From positions 1-27,747 of the forward strand of contig JAIRLE010000090.1 of assembly GCA_031259605.1 (NCBI GenBank): 27,747 nt of DNA, read 5' to 3'. The DNA comes from Zoogloeaceae bacterium (lineage in GTDB: Bacteria; Pseudomonadota; Gammaproteobacteria; Burkholderiales; Rhodocyclaceae). A program made the translations under genes and the position numbers. Positions 1 through 7,187 of the stretch are shown here, one piece after another (within the stretch, counting starts at the first letter, position 1; every line of letters starts with the position of its first letter). The notes under the pieces are model-generated. The model was given only the letters and a program-made list of their open reading frames with translations, had not been told where the DNA came from and ran no database searches.

Positions 1-98
1 GTTTTACGATGACACGAGAAAACCGACCTGCCCCATCTCGGCTCACTCCACCTCGCCGCTGCCATGATCACGCTCAACAAAATCATGGTTATTTACGG

Positions 99-110
99 AT
101 AAGTACTTAT
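99..110. promoter_or_regulatory. 12-bp perfect palindrome upstream of menA
   Basis: ATAAGTACTTAT is a perfect 12-bp palindrome in an AT-rich pocket about 80 bp before menA. It could be an operator, but no protein can be assigned to it. Nothing else in 1-150 looks like a gene. Confidence 0.2.
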
Positions 111-152
111 TAGCCCGAACCAACAATGACGGGATTGAACACTTTTGGCGCG

Positions 153-183
153 TTGCACAGTTCGGCCTGTATTCTCGTAAAAT
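153..183 (+). promoter_or_regulatory. possible menA promoter
   Basis: TTGCAC (153-158) and TAAAAT (178-183) are separated by 19 bp, slightly long for a sigma-70 promoter. The -10 box lies only about 6 bp before the ATG at 190. If it is used, transcription starts at or next to that ATG, so the mRNA would be leaderless or translation would begin at the ATG at 238. An alternative pair is TTGGCG (145-150) with TGTATT (168-173), spaced 17 bp. Confidence 0.3.
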
Positions 184-189
184 GCGCCG

Positions 190-1224
190 ATGATCACTAC
201 CGCTTCTCCCCGTGCCGTAACGCCACACGCCGAAAAGATGGCCGTCGCCCGCCCGGAAGCATTACAGGCTTCCTCCGGCGTTTTCGCACCAGCTTCCCGT
301 TCTCGCCACAGGGCGCGGGCGCTTCTTGACGCGTGGCTGCTTTCCATGAGGCCACGTACCTTGCCGCTGGCCTGTTGTGGCATCGTGACCGGCAACGCGC
401 TGGCGGCGGTCTCGGGCGCGCCGTGGCGCGGCGGGATCTTCTGGGCGGCACTGGCAACGGCCCTGCTCCTGCAATTGCTTGCCAATCTCGCCAACGACTA
501 CGGCGACCACGCCCACCGCGCCGACACATCGGCGCGTCTCGGGCCGATACGGGGCATGCAACTCGGTCTCATTTCGGCCGTCGAGATGAAAAAAGCCATC
601 TGGCTCGTGATGCTGTTGTCAATCTTCTCCGGCGCCACGCTGACGGTGCTCGCCTGTCGCGCGCTTGTGGACACCCTGAACTTTTTCGCGTTGGGCGCGG
701 TTTCCATCGCGGCCGCGCTGGGTTATACCCTTGGCCGACATGCCTACGGCTATCGCGGCCTCGGCGATCTGTCGGTATTCATTTTCTTCGGCTGGGTCGC
801 AGTACTCGGCAGTCATTATTTGCAGGCCCATGCGCTCGATCCGCGCGTCTTCGTTCCCGCCACGGCTTGCGGACTGTTGAGCGTGGCCGTCCTGAACGTC
901 AATAACCTGCGCGATCTCGACGAGGATCGTCGTAGCGGCAAGATCACCTTCGCGGCGATGCTGGGGATGCGCCGCGCGCGCCAATACCATTTCGTCCTCC
1001 TGACGGCGGGATTTTTCTTTCTCGTCTGGTCGGCTTGCCTATGGGACGGCGAGCGTCCCTGGGTGTGGCTCTTCTTGCTCGCACTCCCATTGTTCGCGCG
1101 AAACGCCGCAGCCGCGCTACGTTTTCATGAGCCGTCGCAGTTCCGTGCGCAATTGCCGGTGGTCATCGGGATCAATATGGTCGCGCTCGGCGGTTTCACG
1201 GGCGGTCTGACGATAGGAGCGTGA
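190..1224 (+). CDS. menA: 1,4-dihydroxy-2-naphthoate polyprenyltransferase (MenA, UbiA superfamily)
   Basis: This integral membrane enzyme attaches the polyprenyl tail to 1,4-dihydroxy-2-naphthoate, giving demethylmenaquinone. The 344-residue product reads like E. coli MenA throughout. It has the N-terminal SMRPRTLPLA segment (about 52-61), the first Asp-rich motif NLANDYGD (99-106) that binds Mg-diphosphate, then RLGPIRGMQLG, GYRGLGDLSVFIFFGW and the second polar motif NNLRDLDEDRRSGK. Several hydrophobic helices separate these. The first ~45 residues are not conserved in the family. The ATG at 190 has no Shine-Dalgarno and sits almost on a -10 box, so the ATG at 238 (Met17) is a good alternative start. 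No other men gene is in the window. The family call is firm; the start is uncertain. Confidence 0.93.
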   Translation: MITTASPRAVTPHAEKMAVARPEALQASSGVFAPASRSRHRARALLDAWLLSMRPRTLPLACCGIVTGNALAAVSGAPWRGGIFWAALATALLLQLLANLANDYGDHAHRADTSARLGPIRGMQLGLISAVEMKKAIWLVMLLSIFSGATLTVLACRALVDTLNFFALGAVSIAAALGYTLGRHAYGYRGLGDLSVFIFFGWVAVLGSHYLQAHALDPRVFVPATACGLLSVAVLNVNNLRDLDEDRRSGKITFAAMLGMRRARQYHFVLLTAGFFFLVWSACLWDGERPWVWLFLLALPLFARNAAAALRFHEPSQFRAQLPVVIGINMVALGGFTGGLTIGA

Positions 1225-1647
1225 GCGCGCCGACGGCGTTTTCGCGTATGGCGTTCGATTCGCCGGTCGCGTAGAGGTTGGGGACGTCGGGGTTGGCGTG
1301 TGCGGGAGGCGATCGCGTGGCAAGAGTCTATCGTCCATCCATGATCTCCGCGATGGCGATCGATTGACCGCCATGACGAACCGGTCGAATGACACGGCGA
1401 TCACGTTGCCGAATCTTCCACGGCGTTCTGTTCCGATGGGGCCATGCCCTCGGTGCCAACAGTCGCCTGGCAGTCAGGAGTCAAGGCGGCTGCGGCATCA
1501 TTGCTGTTCTTGCGGGCGGCAGGAGTATCTGCCTGCAAAGCATATGGCCTGGGGCCTTATTCGCTTATTTGTTTTTATTCGTTTGCATCCGTTGTCGTTC
1601 CCTCTACGCTTTGCCGCGTCACACTTGATCCTTGAGGAGGGAAGTTC
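1225..1647. other. 423-bp intergenic stretch, no convincing gene
   Basis: Short open frames on both strands lack ribosome-binding sites and recognisable motifs. One minus-strand frame (1199-1327, no start codon) reads protein-like and is described in the findings. The 3' part (about 1558-1620) is AT-richer and probably carries the promoter for the following binding-protein gene, but I could not fix -35/-10 boxes. No T-tailed hairpin was found after menA. Confidence 0.5.
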
Positions 1648-2661
1648 ATGAAAAAACGGGAAAGGCGCGGGTTTATCCGGCGCGTGGGTTCCATGTTGAC
1701 GGGTATCGCCGCCGTTGCGGTGTTGGGCGGCGTCTCGCTGGCGCGGGCGGAAGATACTGCGTGGCCGACGCGGCAGATTACCTTCGTCGTCCCCTGGCCT
1801 GCGGGCGGAGAGACGGATATTTATGCCCGCGCGCTGGCGCATGAGGTTTCCGCGCAACTGGGGCAGCCGGTCATCGTGGAAAACAGGCCGGGCGCGACGG
1901 GCGCCATCGGCATCCGGCATGTCGTGCGCGGCAAGGCGGATGGCTATACCTTTCTCTTCGCCAATACGACGGCGCTGGTCGGCAATGTCGTCTCCTCGCC
2001 GGAGCCGGTGAATTTCGATCCGGTCAAGGATGTTACACCCGTGGGTCTGGTGGTGGAAACGGTCTATGTGCTCTGGGCGCATCCTTCCATCGGCGTCAGG
2101 ACTTTCGACGAATTGCTGGCGCGGGCGAAGGATGCCGACAAGCCGCAACTGGCTTTTGGCATTACCGGCAATGGCGCGGTTTCCGAGCTTTCCGTCGAAC
2201 AACTGGCGCGGCATTACCAGCTCGATCTGATCAAGGTGCCCTACAAGGGCAGCGCGCCGCAGGTGGCCGACCTGATCGCCGGACATACCCAGATTGGCAC
2301 GGCGAACCTGGGCGTCGCCCTGGGCGCGTACAAGGAAGGCCGACTCGTACCGTTGCTGGCTATCGGCAAGGAACGTTTGCCGGAACTGCCGGATGTGCCC
2401 TCCAGCCGCGAATTGGGCTTTACGGAGCCGGACTTCACGCTTTGGGACGGCCTGTTCGCTCCCGCCAATACGCCCCCGGACATCGTTGCCGAATTGACCC
2501 GCGTCGTGGGCGAGGCGGCCAGACGCCAGAGCTTCAAGGCCATCGCCGACGGCAACGGCCACAGCGCCATTTTCCAGCCGGGCAAGGAAGCGGCCAAGCG
2601 ACTGAAGGACGATCTGGCGGCGCGCCATCGCTTCAAGGCGCAACTGGAAGCCAAAAAGTAA
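1648..2661 (+). CDS. Bug/TctC-family periplasmic solute-binding protein, Tat-like signal
   Basis: This is a periplasmic binding protein of the tripartite tricarboxylate (TctC/Bug) family; these usually bind small carboxylates such as di- and tricarboxylates or nicotinate-like acids. The 337-residue product has a signal sequence with R6-R7-G-F-I-R, close to the twin-arginine consensus, and a likely cleavage after LARA (34). Family blocks follow: the ITFVVPWPAGGETD lobe-1 loop (43-57), GQPVIVENRPGA, ADGYTFLFA and VPYKGSAPQVADLIAG. GAGGAGG (1634-1640) lies 7 bp before the ATG. No TctA or TctB membrane subunits are nearby, so it is an orphan receptor whose ligand cannot be read from sequence. It is a diverged paralogue of the next gene. 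Tat export is inferred from the motif only. Confidence 0.9.
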   Translation: MKKRERRGFIRRVGSMLTGIAAVAVLGGVSLARAEDTAWPTRQITFVVPWPAGGETDIYARALAHEVSAQLGQPVIVENRPGATGAIGIRHVVRGKADGYTFLFANTTALVGNVVSSPEPVNFDPVKDVTPVGLVVETVYVLWAHPSIGVRTFDELLARAKDADKPQLAFGITGNGAVSELSVEQLARHYQLDLIKVPYKGSAPQVADLIAGHTQIGTANLGVALGAYKEGRLVPLLAIGKERLPELPDVPSSRELGFTEPDFTLWDGLFAPANTPPDIVAELTRVVGEAARRQSFKAIADGNGHSAIFQPGKEAAKRLKDDLAARHRFKAQLEAKK

Positions 2662-2836
2662 CGCGCCAGGGAAAGAAGAACCATGTCTGGAATCCCCTGC
2701 GAATCAAGTGACGGCATTGCCCGCGTCCGTATTCTGGACAATATCGGCGTCTCCCGCGCCAAACGCGCCCCGGTGTCTGCCGACCGTTGAAAAACCTTGC
2801 CGTTTGGCGTTTTCTCAAATTTTTCAGGAGTTTCTC

Positions 2837-3820
2837 ATGTCCGCGTTTTTCCGTCTCTTTTCCGCCGTATTATCGGCGATTACGCTTGTCGCGCCCACGG
2901 CCCATGCCCAGAACGTCAGCGACTGGCCGTCCAAACCAATAAAGCTGATCGTTCCTTTCCCGCCCGGCGGCGCTTGCGACACCATCGCCCGCATCTATGG
3001 CGAAAAACTCGCGGAAGCCCTGAAACAGCCCGTCATCATCGAAAACAAGCCGGGAGCGGGCACCGCCATTGCCGCCGAATTCGTGGCGCGTTCCAACCCG
3101 GATGGCTACACCTTGGCCGTCGCGCCCGCCGGACAACTGACCCTGTTGCCCAACCTCAACAGGAAAGTCGCCTATGATCCCTTCCGGGATTTCGCGCCAA
3201 TCTCGCTTTTGGCTTCCGTTCCCAACATCATTGCCGCCAACCCGTCGCTGCCGGCCAATACCTTGCGGGAACTCATTGCGCTCGCCAAGGGCAAGCCTGG
3301 GGAAATTACCTATTCATCCTGCGGCAGCGGCACCCTCTGCCACCTGACCGGCGAACGTTTCAAGACCCAGACCGGCGTCGATCTGCTGCACATTCCCTAC
3401 AAGGGCAGCGCCCCGGCGATTGCCGCGCTGCTGGGAGGCGAAGTGGATCTGGCCTTCGACACCCAGACGGTGCTCTCGCCCCAGATCAAGGCGGGCAAGG
3501 CCAAGGCATTGGCCATCACCAGCGCCGAACGCTCGCCGCTGCTGCCCAATGTCCCCACCGCCGTGGAAGCCGGACTGCCCGGCTTCGTGATCGAGGGCTG
3601 GTTCAGCCTGATCGCGCCCGCCGCCACGCCAAAAGCGATTGTCAAGAAACTGAACGATGCCCTGAACGTGATTTCGCAAACCGCCGAAGTACGCGAAAGA
3701 TTCGCCGCGCAAGGCTTGTCGACATTGCACAGCACAGCGGAAGAACTCGCGCAACTCATCCAGACCGACCACGCCATCTGGGCCAAAGTGGTGCAGACCA
3801 CCAACGCGAAACTGGATTGA
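2837..3820 (+). CDS. Bug/TctC-family periplasmic solute-binding protein (second copy)
   Basis: This 327-residue TctC/Bug receptor is paralogous to the gene 175 bp upstream. The frame is open from 2708, but the ATG at 2837 is preceded by AGGAG (2826-2830) and starts a normal Sec signal (hydrophobic core 5-20, cleavage after TAHA, 24), so 2837 is chosen. Family motifs are IKLIVPFPPGGACD (35-48), QPVIIENKPGAGTAIAA, NPDGYTLAVAP and HIPYKGSAPAIAALLGGEVD. Two cysteines in the YSSCGSGTLCH segment (Cys162, Cys168), with Cys47 in the ligand-contact loop, could form a disulfide in the periplasm. The ligand is unknown, probably an organic acid, and no transporter membrane subunits adjoin it. No clear terminator follows; the downstream gap carries short repeats. 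Confidence 0.9.
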   Translation: MSAFFRLFSAVLSAITLVAPTAHAQNVSDWPSKPIKLIVPFPPGGACDTIARIYGEKLAEALKQPVIIENKPGAGTAIAAEFVARSNPDGYTLAVAPAGQLTLLPNLNRKVAYDPFRDFAPISLLASVPNIIAANPSLPANTLRELIALAKGKPGEITYSSCGSGTLCHLTGERFKTQTGVDLLHIPYKGSAPAIAALLGGEVDLAFDTQTVLSPQIKAGKAKALAITSAERSPLLPNVPTAVEAGLPGFVIEGWFSLIAPAATPKAIVKKLNDALNVISQTAEVRERFAAQGLSTLHSTAEELAQLIQTDHAIWAKVVQTTNAKLD

Positions 3821-3823
3821 GCA

Positions 3824-3949
3824 CGGGATCGGGGAGCGGATAACGAATTTTGACCCTCCCTGGTTTATTTTTCCATCATCCTTGCCCAAGGAGCGGTAAA
3901 ATCGCCGCTGGCCTTTTCCGATACCCGATACCCGATCCCCGATCCCGAT
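3824..3949. repeat. 12-bp inverted repeat and GATACCC heptad tandem before lhgO
   Basis: CGGGATCGGGGA (3824-3835) is exactly complementary to TCCCCGATCCCG (3936-3947). The right arm is part of a degenerate tandem array (3920-3949): GATACCC, GATACCC, GATCCCC, GATCCC, GAT. The array runs into the lhgO start codon. A TAAAAT -10-like box (3897-3902) lies between the arms. The role is unknown. Confidence 0.6.
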
Positions 3950-5231
3950 GTCAAGCGACTTTCTCATCATTGGCGCGGGCATCATTGGCCTTGCCATTGC
4001 CCGCGAACTGAAACGCCGCCAGCCTGCCGCTTCGATTGTGGTGCTGGAAAAGGAAGCGGAACCGGGGCGGCATTCCAGCGGGCGCAACAGCGGCGTACTG
4101 CACAGCGGCCTGTATTACGCGCCGGATTCCCTGAAAGCCCGGCTTTGCCGCCAGGGCGCGCTGGAGATGGCGGCCTGGCATGTGGAACACGGCATTCCCT
4201 TGAATCGCTGCGGCAAAATCCTGACGCCGCTTGCCGTCGAAGACGCGCCGCACATGGAACGCCTGTACGCGCGCGCCCAAGGCAACGGTGTGCGCGTCGA
4301 AAAGCTGGACGCGCAAGGGCTGAAGGAACTCGAGCCGGAAACCCGCTCGGCGACGGGCGCGGCGCTGTGGATTCCCGGCGCTGCCGTGGGTACGCCCGCC
4401 GATGTCCTGAAAACACTGGCGGACGAAGTCCGGAAAGCGGGCGTGGCGCTCTGGAACAACGCCGAACTGGCGCGTGTCGATGCCGCCGCCCGTCAGGTTA
4501 CGCTGAAACATGGCGAGCGCATCCATTTTGGCTACGCCATCAACGCCGCCGGACTGCATGCCGACCGCATTGCCCATCAATTCGGAGTGGGACGGCATTA
4601 CGTGTTGTTGCCGTTCAAGGGTCTGTACTGGAAGCTGAAGGCGGATGCCGGCATTCGCCTCCACCACCTGGTTTATCCGGTCATGGACTTGCGCACATTG
4701 ACGCTGGGCATCCACACCACCAGCGCGACCGATGGCGTCATCTATCTGGGGCCTACCGCTGTCCCGGCCTTTGGCCGCGAACACTATCAGGGACTTCATG
4801 GCGTGCGGCCCATCGAAGCCCTGCGCATGTTGCGCGATCTGGTCAGGATGTTCCTCCACGACAGCGAGGGCTACCGCCAGCAAGCCTGGCAGGAAGGTCG
4901 GCGTTACTTCCGCCGCGGCTTCCTGGAAGCCGTCCAGGCGCTCTTGCCCAATGTGCACGCGGAACACCTCGCCCCCGCCGCCAAGGTGGGATTGCATCCG
5001 CGCATCTTCGACCGGCGGCGCGGCGCGTTATTGAAAGATTTCATCATCGAACAGGACGCGCATTCCCTGCACATTCTTGGCGCAACCTCCCCCGCCTGGA
5101 CCAGCGCCTTCCCCCTTGCGCGCCATGTCTGCGAACACATCGAAAATCCGGGCGCAAGCGCGCCGGAAAAACAGGAGACGGACTTTGCTCCCCATGACAG
5201 GACGGCACGAACATCAGACGCGCCGCCCTGA
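3948..5231 (+). CDS. lhgO: FAD-dependent L-2-hydroxyglutarate oxidoreductase family (LhgO-like)
   Basis: This FAD oxidoreductase of the DAO/GlpD-like superfamily is closest in layout to LhgO (YgaF), which oxidises L-2-hydroxyglutarate to 2-oxoglutarate and passes electrons to the quinone pool. The 427-residue product opens with the dinucleotide-binding GAGIIG (9-14) and a beta2 acidic end LEKE. Then come HSSGRNSGVLHSGLYY, the LhgO/L2HGDH-type block near the flavin, NRCGKILTP, and late in the protein LPFKGLYWKL and HHLVYPV. About 25 residues at the C terminus look like a non-conserved tail. No Shine-Dalgarno precedes the ATG; the array of GAT-C repeats reaches it instead. Other DAO-family hydroxyacid oxidases cannot be excluded. 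The upstream carboxylate receptors are a suggestive but unproven link. Confidence 0.82.
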   Translation: MSSDFLIIGAGIIGLAIARELKRRQPAASIVVLEKEAEPGRHSSGRNSGVLHSGLYYAPDSLKARLCRQGALEMAAWHVEHGIPLNRCGKILTPLAVEDAPHMERLYARAQGNGVRVEKLDAQGLKELEPETRSATGAALWIPGAAVGTPADVLKTLADEVRKAGVALWNNAELARVDAAARQVTLKHGERIHFGYAINAAGLHADRIAHQFGVGRHYVLLPFKGLYWKLKADAGIRLHHLVYPVMDLRTLTLGIHTTSATDGVIYLGPTAVPAFGREHYQGLHGVRPIEALRMLRDLVRMFLHDSEGYRQQAWQEGRRYFRRGFLEAVQALLPNVHAEHLAPAAKVGLHPRIFDRRRGALLKDFIIEQDAHSLHILGATSPAWTSAFPLARHVCEHIENPGASAPEKQETDFAPHDRTARTSDAPP

Positions 5232-5268
5232 AGCGGAACGCCGGATTTGCCGGGAAATCTTCTTCCGG

Positions 5269-5916
5269 TCATGGCCGCTGCGTCCTGTTTTTTCGTATCC
5301 CGAAGGCGAGGGTTTCCCCATAGGCCAGCCAGCCCAGAAGCCCCAAGGCGCAAAGGCGTTGCCCTTCGCCAGGTTCAAGGATTTGCCATTTTGCAAGCAA
5401 CAGGGCCAGCACGACCGTCAAGATGGCAAGCGCCGCGCCGACACGCGGCACCGGACGAAGGCTTTCGCGCAGGATGAGAAACAGGGGCAACAGCATCAGG
5501 ATGAAGGCCAACAGCACAAAAGCGATATGCAAGGCCGCGTCCATCCGTAAATTCACCAGCCCGGCGCCGAGAAAAGCAGCGGCCGCGCCATGAAAGAGGC
5601 ACCTGGTCCAAATGACATGGGTAGACGAAGCAAACCCCATTTTTTCCATTGCGGCCGCGTGAAAAACAATCGCCAGAGCCAAGAGCAAAAAGCCCAGAGC
5701 CATCAGCCAGCCCTGCGCGCCCAAGGCAAGCTCGCTCATGAATTGGCTTTTCCAGTCGTAACCTTCCTGTGTTTCCTGTAGATACACGACAATGCCCGCG
5801 AAGGACAAAAGACAGGAAAATGCGCCCAACCCTCTCCAAACGCCGATGCCATCAACATCGTTTTTGTCGTTTGACGATACAAAGGCGCTGGAATCGTGTT
5901 CTGCCGTCATTTTCAT
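5269..5916 (-). CDS. DUF998-like integral membrane protein
   Basis: The 215-residue product is very hydrophobic, with about six predicted transmembrane helices. After a polar N terminus it has YDWKSQFMSELALGAQG followed by a helix, the arrangement seen in DUF998 proteins, where a short conserved segment around Ser-(Asp/Glu)-Leu follows helix 1. No catalytic motif is evident and the function is unknown. It is the last gene of a three-gene operon. Its ATG overlaps the stop of the TlpA-like gene as ATGA (5913-5916), implying translational coupling. A second in-frame ATG at 5910 is possible. It converges on lhgO with only 37 bp between the stops. The family assignment is tentative. Confidence 0.72.
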   Translation of the reverse strand: MKMTAEHDSSAFVSSNDKNDVDGIGVWRGLGAFSCLLSFAGIVVYLQETQEGYDWKSQFMSELALGAQGWLMALGFLLLALAIVFHAAAMEKMGFASSTHVIWTRCLFHGAAAAFLGAGLVNLRMDAALHIAFVLLAFILMLLPLFLILRESLRPVPRVGAALAILTVVLALLLAKWQILEPGEGQRLCALGLLGWLAYGETLAFGIRKNRTQRP

Positions 5917-6500
5917 CCATTCCGTTCACGGTCTGTGGATGGCGAGACAGGCAGGGCGTTCGGGGTCAGCCGCCGCAACAAGGCCGCAAGTTCGGCTTCG
6001 GCGAAGCGGCCTGATTTTCGCGCCAGCAGCTGGCCTTCCCCGCTGACGACCAGCGTAAACGGCAGGCTCATGTGAGGATTGCCCAGTTCGCGCGTGAGCG
6101 CCAACACATTATCGCCGCCCATGGGCAGGGGATAGGAAACCGGATGTTTCTCTGAAAATTCCCGCACGTTATCCGCAGTATCCACGGCGATGCCGACAAA
6201 TTGCGCGTCTGGAAACATCTCTTGCAGACGGGAAAAGGCGGGCATTTCTTCCTTGCAGGGCGCGCACCAGGTCGCCCAGAGATTGATCACTCGGATGCGT
6301 CCCTGCCATGCGGCCAGGTCAATCGTTTTCTGCTTCGCATCGACGAGCTTCAGCCTGAGAAGTTGTCGCAGCGCGGCGTCCCCGGCGGACTGGATGGACG
6401 GGGCGGGGGGATCCGGCCAGAGAAGAACGAGTGTCGATAGCGCCAGCAGCAGAATCAGCGCGCCGCCCGGCAGCCATTTGTTCCTTATTTGCCGTTTCAT
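5913..6500 (-). CDS. TlpA-like membrane-anchored thiol-disulfide oxidoreductase
   Basis: This thioredoxin-fold protein acts in the periplasm, probably tethered by an N-terminal helix (about 12-28), and usually reduces disulfides for cytochrome or oxidase assembly. The start is placed at 6500, where ATGA overlaps the upstream stop. The frame is open to 6572, but that extension lies inside the upstream gene. The 195-residue product has INLWATWCAPC with the redox pair Cys79/Cys82, the VGIAVD strand, and the cis-proline loop SLPFTLVV. These are all AhpC/TSA-Redoxin (TlpA/ResA) hallmarks. It is the middle gene of the operon, coupled to both neighbours. The client protein is unknown; no cytochrome biogenesis gene is nearby. 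The family is confident, the specific role is not. Confidence 0.9.
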   Translation of the reverse strand: MKRQIRNKWLPGGALILLLALSTLVLLWPDPPAPSIQSAGDAALRQLLRLKLVDAKQKTIDLAAWQGRIRVINLWATWCAPCKEEMPAFSRLQEMFPDAQFVGIAVDTADNVREFSEKHPVSYPLPMGGDNVLALTRELGNPHMSLPFTLVVSGEGQLLARKSGRFAEAELAALLRRLTPNALPVSPSTDRERNG

Positions 6501-7105
6501 GACTTTTGCATCAGGCGCAGCAAGGCTTCCAGCCGTACCCGTTCGCGCGGACGGCCATCGCGCCGCTTGCAATGGCTGCGTTCGCAGCGCGGCGGGAAAA
6601 TCATCAGGTTGACTTCCGCTTCCGGGGTCAACAAGCGCAGCGCGGCTTCCACCTTTTCATGGCGAGTGGCGCGGATTTCCGCGTGTTCAAAGGGCATGTC
6701 GCGGTTCAGCAGAAAAATCTCCACTTCCTTGGCGCTGTCGGCAAAGAGCATCAGGTCGATGACGGAAGACGCGCCCGCTGTGCCGTCGAGTACCGGTCCG
6801 GTCAGATAGGGACGAAAATCGGCAAGAACTTCCATGATCTTGCAGGCTTCTGCGCGTAACCTGTAAAGTTCCGCCGGTTGCGCGTCACTTTGGTAGAGTG
6901 CTTGGTAGAGCCGCAGTTCCGCTTCCACTTCGGCGTTGTCGGGCAGCGTTGCGGCTTCCGGCAGAGCAAGCTGGCGGGCAGCTTTCTGTTTTGCCAGTCC
7001 CAGATCGGTAATGCCGTCCTCGGCCATGAGCCGTGCCGCCGTGCTGGCAATCAACAGGCGAGAAGCATGGGCGCGGGACGAGCGGGGGCGTTCGTGGCGG
7101 GACAT
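6497..7105 (-). CDS. conserved nucleotidyltransferase-like protein of unknown function
   Basis: This is a 202-residue soluble basic-ended protein. The first 60 residues are helical (RLMAEDGITDLGLAKQKAAR). A central alpha/beta segment follows, GPVLDGTAGASSVIDLMLFA then KEVEIFLLN (about 104-135), which resembles the G-x-[SA]...D-h-[DE]-h core of minimal nucleotidyltransferases, but the second acidic residue of a DxD pair is missing. The C terminus ends with RDGRPRERVRLEALLRLM. I recognise the type as a conserved protein found beside mpl in other betaproteobacteria, but no activity is established. It is the first gene of the three-gene operon and diverges from mpl. No strong Shine-Dalgarno precedes the ATG. 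The NTase comparison is an inference from a short motif. Confidence 0.75.
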   Translation of the reverse strand: MSRHERPRSSRAHASRLLIASTAARLMAEDGITDLGLAKQKAARQLALPEAATLPDNAEVEAELRLYQALYQSDAQPAELYRLRAEACKIMEVLADFRPYLTGPVLDGTAGASSVIDLMLFADSAKEVEIFLLNRDMPFEHAEIRATRHEKVEAALRLLTPEAEVNLMIFPPRCERSHCKRRDGRPRERVRLEALLRLMQKS

Positions 7106-7130
7106 GAGGCTTGCGAGTCCGAAGGATCAA

Positions 7131-7154
7131 GTAGAATTCGACCCTCGATTCTAC
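7131..7154. promoter_or_regulatory. palindromic divergent promoter/operator between the NTase-like operon and mpl
   Basis: GTAGAATTCGACCCTCGATTCTAC is a near-perfect inverted repeat, with one extra T in the left arm. Each arm contains TAGAAT: plus strand 7132-7137 facing mpl, minus strand 7153-7148 facing the operon. TTGCGA at 7111-7116 could be a -35 for mpl, with a short 15-bp spacer. No good -35 is visible for the minus side. The overlap suggests shared control, which is unproven. Confidence 0.4.
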
Positions 7155-7187
7155 CCTTGATGCCGGTCTTTCCCGGCGGAAAAATCC

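Noticed and set aside
3920..3949. Possible CRISPR-like array
   Set aside because: The units are 6-7 bp tandem repeats without spacers, so this is a simple repeat.
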